From the NCBI GenBank assembly GCA_902728285.1, contig CACVBU010000408.1:193878-257877 (forward strand): 64,000 bases of DNA, given 5' to 3'. Origin of the DNA: Clytia hemisphaerica (lineage: Eukaryota; Cnidaria; Hydrozoa; Leptothecata; Clytiidae). Of this stretch, positions 24,701-36,700 are shown in pieces (within the stretch, counting starts at the first letter, position 1; each line of letters starts with the position of its first letter). The notes beneath the pieces are model-generated. The model made no database searches. It saw only the letters and a program-made list of their open reading frames with translations, and was not told the DNA's origin. Both the position numbers and the translations under genes were made by a program.

Positions 24701-27700
24701 CATAAAAATTCTCTTTTTTCATGTTTTTGGATAACATTTTCAGGGGGCCTTGTTGGTTTGTTTTGGTTTGTTTTTTTTTCTTTCACTTAGAAATTCTCAT
24801 TGGCTGAAATTTTTATTTGTTTATATATTTTGTTGTATAAGATTGTTTTCTCACCCCGCAGAAATCTGCGGGCCCTGCTGGAACTCCCGTAAGCTACGGA
24901 AACAAATACTGATAAGGTTAATAATGGAGAGCAACAAGGAGATAAATCTACAAACGCTCGATTGGACAGGCTGGAGAAGAAAATCGAGAAACTTTTAGAT
25001 AAGGAAGATGTCGCTAAAGATAAAAAACAAAGGACATACGCAGAAACTACCAAAGAAGAACTGAAGAAGCAAGAGGTAACTATGAAACAACAGACATATG
25101 CTAGCATTACAGAGTTAAAGAAACAATCGATCAAGAACTTCATCAAAGAAGAGAAAGAAGAAGTACGATGGCTGAACCTGACAAAGTGCAATATCATTGT
25201 TCACAACATTGGTGAACTCAAACATGAAACCCTTGAAGAACAGCGAACAAGTGATAAAGATTACGTCGAAGAATTTGTGAGCAACCAAATGGGACTAAAG
25301 GTAAACATCGTCAGCGCAGAAAGAATAGGAGCTCGAAAGAACGAGATGTTCAGGACGAAACGTTGGCGACCCTTAAAAGTTGTGTTAAGGAATGAAGAAG
25401 AGAAACGTCAGATTCTAGCATCAGTCCACAAGCTAAAGAAAATTGTAACTGAATTACGAGTAGCCGATGATTTTTCTAAAAAAGAACGCGAAACCATCAA
25501 AGAATGGCATAGGAACGCAAAAGAGAAGACAAAGTTACAAAAGGATGGCAGTCAAATAAAGGTTAGAGGAAGTCCTCGGACTAGACTCTATTTCAAGAAG
25601 ATCTGCTGTGACTTAAGCGTTACTGAAAATGAAATATTGTAAAGACGACTGATTTAGAGGCCAACTGTGCGCCTACAAAATGTTATTAATAAATATGATT
25701 ATTTCATAGAGGTCGATAGACCTGCGAAATATATTACTATAAATAAATAAATAAATAATAAATAATGAGAATGTCAAGTTCTCTTTCTCAAAATCCTTTA
25801 ATTTTCATATTTTATCACTAAGTTATATATCTGCTTGACGTGTGCTAATGACAGTGAAAGTCGATAATATTTTAAGGACCCATGGGGAACAGTTAAGCCT
25901 TGCCTTCACTTTTCACCTGCACATTTGCAAATAAAATTTATCATATTTAAGCCATTATTTTGCGTTAGAAATTTCAAACAATTGAATATCTCAGAGTTGG
26001 AAAATAACTGACTCGAGCACTTTTGAGGATATTTGACACTTTCTATAGGCCTCTTAATATCTGATCATAACTTTCATAACGCTACTTGTCATGCTTTTTT
26101 TTTATAAGAATGGTGTAAATTCATTTCATCATGGATATTCTTAACTTTCTAGGGAAAATCATCCTAAAATATTCTTACAGCATATTCTTAGCTTAGGATC
26201 ATAACTCAGAATAGATTTAACATTTAGTACATACGTCTCAAGCATAAGATGGCATTTTTGTGAAAGGAGTGAACCTTACTTGGGGGTAATTGACAATTTA
26301 TAATTAAAAATGCTCTAAAAATGGCATTCTTAGCTTGAGGAGCAAAATTACATGATGGTTATATTCTTAGCATATTCTTAATATTTTTATGCCATTTTCA
26401 TCATGGACATTCTTATAAAGTGTATTCTTATTAAAAAAAAGCGTGCATTTTCTGATGAAGATGATGATGGTGAAATTTTTCGGGTTATTATTTAGATTGT
26501 TTTACATCAAATTGTCAGCTGGTCGTGGTTTTTTACTCTTTCCCACGCGCTGAAAAATTGATCGCTATTAAAAGATCTAGATTCTCTTATAATAGCAAAA
26601 CGTTCTTTCACGCATTTACAAACAACCTTGACACAGGGAATGAACCATAACCGTGAGGTTGTCAAAAATATACCCAAAAATAAACCCGACAAAGAAAATT
26701 CAAAATGGTGTCACAACTGTGAGCAAAATGAAATATTAATAAATGGTATGAATGGTTTGTTCATAAAAAAGGGGACTATATAAATGAATACACGTTTTTT
26801 ATAAGAGCAAACTATATAAGAACACGAAGCTTCGATTATCAAAATATCAAGAACTAGTTGAGAACATTTTAAGGCTTTATAGACTTTTAAAACAACCGAT
26901 TTCTTAGGAAATTGCACAAAGATACTTACAAAATGGTGAAATTAATGATCAATTTAAGAACGCACCTTTAGGCTCAAAACTCAAAAAGTTAACAACATCA
27001 AAAGGCTTCACAATTTTGGGATGTTCTTATAAAAAATTGGTGTAGGTAAAGGGATGTTACGTGAAGATAGGCTGTTCATGAATTGAATGAAATGTGAATT
27101 GATTTTTCATTCAGATGTCCATCACGAAAACTTCAATATTTATTTGACAAGGTGTTCATTTTGGGTTCCAAATAGTTCAATACTGTAGCCATTTTAGAGA
27201 ATTGAAAGAATTGAACGAGTGAAACTTCTTATAAGAATTCTTGATATGCTCAAGTCATTTTTCTAACGGAAACACCCGAAAAAATCCGGGATTTGACCCC
27301 TCTCTGTTACTAAAAATAGAAAAACGGAAGTCAAAATCCGGCTTTTTTAGAGTGCTTCCGTTAAAAAATATGTCGTCATCTTGACTTACCCATATCAAAA
27401 ATAAGAAGAGTTCTTCGTTGAAAATGAAGTAAATCAAACATACCCCCTTCTCTCAAAGACCCACTGAGACCCCTTCCCATTGGAAAAAATTGTCCAAAAT
27501 ATCGTCCCCAGCGGAAAATTATACTCTAATTTTTACCCCAGCTCAAAATAATCAGTGGGTGGGTTCAAAGAGCAGCAAGGACCATAATGGTCTTTGGAAC
27601 AATGTAGAAAAATCATAATAAGAAAAATATGAAAGTAGGAAAATTGAATTAAGTTCTTATAAGAGAAATTCGGAAATAGCTTGTCAAAATTTGACAAAAA

Positions 27701-30700
27701 GTGCAGCCAGCACACGCTATGAATGGAATTGTGATTTTTCAATGTTTTCTTTTCCCTTTCCCACAACCATAGAGACATTAATTCAATGGATTCGATATAA
27801 AATCAATAAACGACATCTTGTGATGGTCCATTTGACGTTTTCTAAAGACGTCCAATGAATGGTCTCCTCGATGAGATCAAGAACTTCGAATTTCAATTAT
27901 GACAAAACGTGAATAACTTGTATCGAACCTTTCATGTGGTTTTTGTAGGGATGCATTATTTCAGTATTTCAAAAATTTCAATTTTCGTTTTTTTCTTCTT
28001 CCCTAATGATTGCATGGTTTTAAAAAAGAAACCGACTTGAGGAAAGAAGTAGGAACAGGCGAGTTGGTACACTTAAGTTGATCTCTCACTTGTGAGAAAC
28101 TAAAATCAAGAGATGAATTGCGGATTAATTATTATTGTATTGTCACTTATGATTTTTATTACAAATGTGGACTCGCGTGAATGGCGACCTCCTCCGCCCG
28201 GTACACCACCGCCGCCACCGACGCTCCCACCACCGGACCCAGAAGAAAACCGGCAGGAGTTGATGAATTACGTGTTCAAGGACATAACGGGCGAAATGAA
28301 GACGAACTATGAATGTAAAAAACCCTCTTTAAAATACGTAGATGAAACGGGGCACGGGGACGAAACCCGTTGTTGTTCATGCGATGCGTTGTGTCATAAA
28401 CGCAATGATTGTTGCTATGACATTGAATACGAGGCAAATGAAACGGAAATGAGGCCACCGGAATACAATAACATCATGGTTGCACGGGCTAAAGAACACC
28501 AAGGCTGGGGTTGCATGTCTGTAATACGTGAGAGCAATTACACAAAAAGACATGGCGTAGAGTATATTCTAGGAGTTCATCAATGTAACGGAGAAACGTG
28601 TTTAAATATCAATAATACCGCACGTCTAGTTAAAGGCAACGACAGTATTTTTTACGTCAACGAATTTTGTGCCACGTGTAATGGGCAAAACTTTACGTAC
28701 CCCGACATTGTTCTGACGCGTTGCGTCAATGAAACGTATTTCAACTACTTATTGGGAAACGATACAGACTTTGATAGTCAATATTTAGACACGTGTCATA
28801 TAGAGGTCAATGATCCAATAAAAAATGTTTGCCCTTTTGGTGGACTGTCGAGCCCCTTACATAACCATATCGAATGTGGTGGAAACCCTCTTAATGACAA
28901 AACTTGCAAATCTTATTTTGCTGCAGTTGTAGACGAAGATGGTCATAAATATGCGAACCCGTCATGTCTTAAGTGTGCTACATCATCACAAAGCGATATG
29001 TCGACACATGAAGAACATAAAAACAAGACAGTCAGTTCGAAACCTCATGTTATGAATTGTAAAAGGTTACGTCACGAGTATCATTTAGATCATGGATATG
29101 ATTTAAAACTGATCCTGAGGGCGTATCAATCAGACGGGCGGGTTATATTAGAAAATGGAGCGGAAGAAGAGATAACTTTATGCGAGCATGGTTATTTGGA
29201 CATAGATCATATGGATTGTCACCAATATCCAAAGATACTTCCGGTCGTCCAAAAGCCATCTGTTCTGCGAGTCATCGCTTACAATTTGATTAAAATGCAG
29301 AACGACGTGACCCCCGTCTTAATAATGGTTAGTTTGATCGCGTTGTCATGGACACTAATTACCTTCTTTTATTTTCGTGAATTAAAACACATCCCTGGGA
29401 AGGTGATGTTTTTATTAACTTGTGTTCTTTATATGTATTATGTGGTCCATTTGAAGTTCATCCTGAAACACTTCACCTGGGGGGAGAGCCAAAACATGGT
29501 GGTCCTCCTTCGCTGGTGTGCCATTTGCAAATACGTTCTCATAACTTTTCTTTGCTACCATTTACGTAATTTCCAACATTACTACACTAAACCGAAATCG
29601 ATGCAACGTTTTTATTTGGTCGTCCAGGCGACAGGTGTCATTATCGTAGCAACCGTATTGTTAATCATCGGCCAATCAAATCACGCCTTCCATTTAGAAT
29701 CGTATTTAGGACGTTTAGTCTTTTACTTGCTACCAAACACTATCGCGTGCGGGATTTCCGTAATTTTATTGATGTCCGCATTACAGGAGGCCCGGTTAAT
29801 AAAACAAACAGTACAAAAGTATCAACATATCAGCGAGTTCTTGATCCAGACTTACGAACAGTGTATGAAATTTATCGCTCTGGTGTGGATCACAGATTCT
29901 TTTTACAGTGTTTTGTTGGACTCTTCCGAAAGCGATGCTTTTTACTTTATAAACCACGTATGCGAATTCATTTTCCTCATAACGAACGCTTTGCATGGAG
30001 TTTTTGTCGTTCGATATCTGGTCATCAATGGACGCGTTCTAGACATGTATAAAAAGGGTTGGGCACGAATCAAGAAAAAATACCGTAAATTTTTTGACTT
30101 GGATCGAGACGACGAGTGTATTCGAGCGCGCCAACTTCGAAATTTACGGAAACAGACAGAGAAAAGGCAAAAAGAAGCTGAGCTAGATGTAAGCAGCGAC
30201 GATGATTCTTTTGATGTTGAAACTGAAAGAACTTTTGTTGAGTTTCTGAGGGGTGGACTTATCGCTTTGTGAATATTGAACATGAATGAATATTGAACAT
30301 ATTAATTACATATGTTTCAGTTAACTCTCTCTAATTTGAACCTCTATTATTCGAAACGTTCTGTAATTCGAAATAAAATATTGGTTCCCTCCTTTGTCTA
30401 AATTGTTCTCTGCAATTCGAATCTTTCTCTAATTTGAATAAATTGTTTGTCCTCTGAAGATCGCATTAGAGAGTGGACTCTAGCACTAGATTATCTAAAA
30501 TGAGTGTCCAAATGTTAAAGGTTGACTGTCTTTAATTCGAACTCGAGCAAGAAACCTCCTTTGGTTCGTTTTACGGAGAGATTCGAATTATAGTGTGCTT
30601 TTCACGAAAGGAATCTCCTGGAAGGCGACTAAAACGAGTTCGAATTATAGATGAGTTCGAATTAGCGAGAGTCCGTTGTAAAAGGTGGTGGATGTTTTGT

Positions 30701-33700
30701 AATGTAAATAGGCATAATGCCGACATATGAATAAATTTTTACTAGCTAATTATAAATGTAAAGATTAATTTAATTGTCATTATTCTCTTTAGGTAATTCA
30801 AATTTTCATAAATCAATCTTTTAAGTAAGAAGTATGTAGTTTTTCAATATTAAGACCCCGTAAAAAATATTGAACATATTATTTTAGAAACTTTTGAGAA
30901 ATAAGACTCTTTGGCTGTTTTATTCAGGTCAAGATACAGTATATCCAGCCTGTTTGCTGAATTCTATATTAAATGTTTTAGTTTTACATAAATGTACCCG
31001 TTTCATATCAGACACATTTTTATATCAGGCCGGTGTCTCCCTATTGTTATATTGCTTTTTTCTTCTTCTTTCGAACAAATACTGCTCCACATTCGTGTCA
31101 ATTAATGTGAAGAAGCTTGTGATTTAAATTGATGAGTAAACAAACAATACCAACTTAGTTTAAAACGAAACCTATCTCGATTGGATTGGTTTACTTATTT
31201 TAATATTTAACAATTCCAGGGAGCTCTAGCCTGGAGGTAGAGAGTTTTGTAGAAGTCAAGCTAAAATGAGAACCATGTGCTAAAAAAATGACTTTTTTAC
31301 CAACTCTTCAAATTTAGGTTATTCAATCAGCTTCATGAAAAGGGTGTAGGAAAGACGAGAAGGCTTCTTTACAATCATTGATGCTTGGTTCTTTGACTTG
31401 TTTCTTGGCGTGATCTTCCTGGTTTAAAAACTATAAATCTTTCGATTGAAAAGTGCTATAGAAAACAAATTTGTTAGCAAAGGGATTATTTTGTTGTTTC
31501 TTATTTACGTTGAGCCTCAAATTGTTGTTTTCATTTTCATTTCTGGTGCAAAATTACAGAAGTCTATTTATTTGTTCAGTATTGTACTTCAAATTACTCT
31601 TAATTTCGGACAATAATTTTGAGCCTCAAGAATGTAGTACAAGAAATGGAAACAAACTGTGATTTGAAAAAAAAATTGACATAAGGAGAGACAAATACAC
31701 TTATTTTTTATTGGAACGTCTTAAAGATTTTATTTTTACATAAGAGTCAAAATTGCTGAGTAAGCAAACGATATCACTCTTATTTAAAAACAAAACCTTT
31801 AATTCTGGAGGCTGGATGTGCTTATTATTGACAAGTATATGAGCCTAAAAAGTTCTTAGTGACGTTCTTGAAATTAATATACCACAGAATTTGGTTATAA
31901 AAAAAATGGCACTGAAGTCAAACAAATCTGCTCTAATTTGAAGTAAAAGAATTATTGGAATTACGAAAGTTTTACTTTATTTGAATTCAGATAATTTGTT
32001 AGCAAACTTTAATCTCTTCAATTCTCAGTTTCGCCATTTTCTTAATACGAACTCTTATTTATTTTCCAAATTTCAGCCTGATGTTCTTATAAACTTGGTT
32101 CTAAAAAAATCTTTTCTTGCTAACAGTTTCATGTATTACAGGCCCAAAAAGTTCCCATAGTTTTCTAATTTTTAGAAACATTCAAGTACAAGTGCAAAGT
32201 GCTAAAAGTGAGAAATAAAGAGAAATATACAAAGAGAATTAAATAAATTAAATTAAAATTTCGATAGACAACCGTGTTTTGCGAATCTAACCTTGACAAA
32301 AGATCAATACACCTTTTTCCGGTTCGTCGTTTCGTATAGAAAGGTTCACCAAAATTTCGAGTAATAGTGGGCTTTCTATGCTAGAAAGCACAGAAAGCAC
32401 ATTTTTCTCATGCTCTAAAAAATTTTTGTTTTACTGTTTTTGCTTTTAGCCAATGAGATGGTTTGTTTACTCGAAATTTTGGTGACTTTTTAAACGAAGC
32501 ATCTAACCGAAAGAAGATCAATTACTTCCCAAATGATAGCAGCTTATCGCTTTTTTGAAGAGAGAAAAAATCGAAAACCACTTTTAAGTATTAATATTAC
32601 ATAATAATATTGAAAGCAGGCGTTAATTCGAAGTTGGCGTTCATTTAAGTAAGTTATAACTAATTGGCTAAACTAAAAAGGAGCTAAAAATCGGCACTCT
32701 CATAGTGGGCAACACCCCTCCAACCCCATCTAAAAAAAGTCACCCCCACCTGCATAGGCTTACCCCCACCTGAAAATTGAAGACTACTCAACCCCCACCT
32801 TCTTGGGCAACCCCCACCTGATTTAAAAAAATCTTCCAACCCCCACCTGAAAAATCCAATTTCATCTGTTTCTCAAATTTTAAAAGTTTTCATCTCAAAA
32901 TTGATTGCACTGAGCAACAATTGAAAGATGAATTGAAAAAGTCGTTTGGAGTGTTGGGAAGTATCTGGCTTGCTGAGGTCAACGCTGCCAAATTCAAGAA
33001 AGAGCAGCCAAGTCAATTGCGAGCAATTAAATCCTTTTTGGCTCAGCATATTTTAGAGTTCCAAAACTCTTCTAAATTTTTGCAAGTTATGTTGTCCACT
33101 GCAGCCAATACCTCTCCAGTGGAAAGAGGATATACCATCCTACAAATGATTTCCGCCAAACGGCGCAATAGAATTTTGCCTTCAAATTTGGAGATTTTGT
33201 TCCTTTTAGGAACGCTCAAAATTCCAGTCAAGTCCCCTGATGACTATGAACTGGAAAGGAGGAGATTGGAGGATAAGAAATAAACTTTTTTTTTTTGCAA
33301 GCCTGTATATATAGTTTTTTCAAAGTTTTTCATTGTCGGAGTCGAAAGTTAGGATTTCATTCCATCGTGGTAGAGGATGTCATCACCATTTGTTGATGCG
33401 CCGGTTTGTGTTGATATGCACCAATATTGAGTTGATATTTACTGTTTCGTCACCGATATTGAATTGATCATAGTATGGATAATAGAAAATACCGTCAGAA
33501 CTTTGAAGCTCGAAAATGATTTCATTATCAGTGTTGGGTTTAGCCAGTTGGTGTAATTTTTCGTTACCGTACCAAAAATCTTTGGATAAATCACCGAAGC
33601 CAGCTTTGTACTTTTTCCATGATTTATCGAAAGTGATATCACCGTATTTGCGTCTTTGGACTACTCTCCAACCACCATCGAGAAGAGACATTTTGCAATG

Positions 33701-36700
33701 AATCGACCGATACATTGATGGTTCACCAGAGATCTCTATGCTATAAACTCCATCAATTGACCAACCTTTCTTTGATATCTCCTTACGATCAGTTGCGTTC
33801 TTCACAAAAGAAATAAATTTGTCAGCTCAGCCTTAAGGGCTACTTCAAAACATAGCGGCCCCTCTCCCTTATCGAGGTAAAAAAAGGCCCCTCTCCCTTA
33901 TCGAGGTAAAAAAAGCCCTAACCAAGAAAAAAAGATCAACTCCCACCCGGATGCATTCTATGTTTCATTCTTTTTCAGGCAAAAGGCTATACGTTGAAAT
34001 ACTGCTACAATAATCTCTTCTAATATCGACACCCCTTCTAGCATCGACAGTCCCTCCTAATATAGACAGCCCCTTTTAATTTCGACAGCCCCTTCTAACA
34101 TCGACAACCCCTTCTAATATCTAAAATCCCTTCTAATATGGACAGCCCCTTCTAATATCGACAACCCCTTCTAATATCGACAACCCCTTCTAATATCGAC
34201 AACCCCTTCTAATATCGTCTTTAGAGATAAGAATAATAGGAAGGTTGGTATCACTCATTGAAAATATATTCTTTTGTTATAACAAAGCTTCATTTTGTTT
34301 AATTAGTTCAGTAGCTTTTTTGTGTTACTACTTTCAACATAGTCCGTATAAGAAACCCCGGTCTGGAAGTCTTTTGTTTCTTTCTATTGAATGCGGACTT
34401 GAACTTGCGTTGAGAAATTATTTTGTTTTGCTCACTTTTTTATCATGTGATTAATTTGGTGACGTGATCAAAAACTGAGCAAACAGATTTTTATAATCGG
34501 TATTAACAAAGGACAAAGTTAACAAAAAGTTACAACAATAGGCTTCCAGACCAAAGTTTTTTATACGGACTAAGCTTTCAATATGAAATTTATATAGAGA
34601 CTGGATAGACAACTCATAGAACAGTGGAGCAGAGTCTCTCCATTCGTTTAAAAAATCAACGATTATCTATTAATGTCCGCAAATGTACAACTGTCTGGCG
34701 GCTATTGTTCACACTCGAGAGGATCCCATTAAAGACCTAGCTGTTGTTAAAACCACCGTATCCCTGGTAGTGTTTAGTCCTCCATTTTGTCTCTGTTGAT
34801 GAATGACATCATCGTCAGTGACGTAAGCATCATCGAAATCATAACGAAAACAACATTCACAACAAAACGCGTTTACGAATTTAGCGACGGTACGCCGAAA
34901 CTTTTTGCGATAGGTCATTATAATGAATTTGCGTTTTATGAAGATGACCAGTAGTAAGAGTCCTTGGAAGGAATTGAACGTGCAAAACACCAAACGAATT
35001 GCTGCGTTCAATAATTGGTACAACTCTCTATTGCCAACTGTCGTGTCGAATCGTGTGACGGCTAACGTGTCTATAATGATGGCAATGAAAAGGAAACGTA
35101 CTGTTCCGTCCACAGCTTTTGCCAAGAGAAGAGCATCAACTTTATCTAAAGCACCACGCGTGTTTTGTTTAATGTTTAGCCTCAATGCACGAAGTGCGAA
35201 GAGGCTAGAGAAACATAAGATTGCTATAGGAACCCAGTAAACAAACAAACGACCGGTGAACGATTTGATGAGACATTCGCCATATTGAATGAGGGCATCT
35301 TTCCATCCACAGAGAACGCAACCAGCCATGGTGAGGGAAGTGCATAGGATAAGACGGACAACCACATTATGTAGAGAGTTCTGTTTCCCACGGTACAAGG
35401 CGATAAATTCGTACGTGAGCATGCAGATATAAAGATACTTGGTCACAACACACCAGTGGATTAGTATTGGAATATAATTCCGCACTTTCTTTGGAGGTTC
35501 GTAAACGACACATAAAAATTGAAGACAAAAGTAGAATAGTAGGATGAAGGTGATAGCAAGTAGCCACTGTCCTGGTGGGTGTTGAAGGCCTTTAATGGTG
35601 ATACAGGTTGTGATGATCACGAGAAGGGAGAGGATACTGATGGGAATCAAGAGAGGGTACCAGACAATGATGAACTTATCGAAACCTGCTCGAAATTCAG
35701 CGAATGAAACATCGTGAATAAAGGGTAGAGCTTTGTTTAACGTTTGGTTTGAAGTATTATTGTTAATGGTTTCAGTGATGGGTGGTTGGAGAAATCGGTT
35801 AAAATATTGTTGCGTGTGACAAGAAAGTGTCTCAGCATCAAGGTATAGGCCTTCAGCGCAAATTTGGACGTTGCTTTCCACGTTTTGAGTGTCTGTGAGT
35901 GTAGCAGTACTTGAATTTGTCTTGATAAGCAGTTGAGTTTTTGCTGGATCTTTACTCCATCGATTATGTCTAAGAGAATCACACTCCGAGATATTAACCT
36001 TTGGTTTGGCGAAGTAAGGTAGACATTTGATGCAGTGTGGGTTAGCGGCAAAACCACCACGAGCGTCACCCACAACCGCCACGTAAGATAAGCAAAGATC
36101 GTATTCGAATTTGATACACTTTGAATATCGTTTTTCAGGTCTGGTTAGTTCTCCGTGTGGGCAATTAATAGCTGAAGGTTCAGCTGTGTAAAAGTATACA
36201 TCACTGAGGTTCGACAGTACTGGAATTGATTGTATTTTGTTCGAAAATTGAACTCGAAGTTCCGGGAATCTAAAGCCGGGTTCATCATTACAAAGTGCAC
36301 ACAGTTGATTGGTATAGAACTTGCCTGAAATACCAACAACTTTCTGCCCGTGATTCTGGTTACATGGCAAGCCATCTAAACATCTATTGGTAACATAAAT
36401 ATGCTGCACTTTTCTGCTTCTTGAGGAGAGTTTTCCGGATAGTGGAAGACATTTTCCGTTATCAAAAGAAGCTTTTCTTTGAGAAACTAAATGTTCGATG
36501 TAAACATTCCATGGCATAGGGTTGTCTATGAAATCAACATCAAAGCAACAATCCTTTCTCAGATGGCACGTTGGGCGGTCACAAGAGCAACAGCGCGGTT
36601 CGGTTTTAGATAAGCAGGAGTAGAGTTCAGGTATTCCATGTTTCGATGAAAAAGAATTCGGAAACATTTTGTTGAAAAGTTCTCTGTGTAGCTTCTTGTT

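Noticed and set aside
30894-31127. 77-codon frame
   Set aside because: Covers the dispersed repeat 30988-31150 and is not kept in its other copy.
34005-34217. Direct repeats that look like a CRISPR array
   Set aside because: Units are contiguous with no unique spacers, and the DNA is eukaryotic; a minisatellite.
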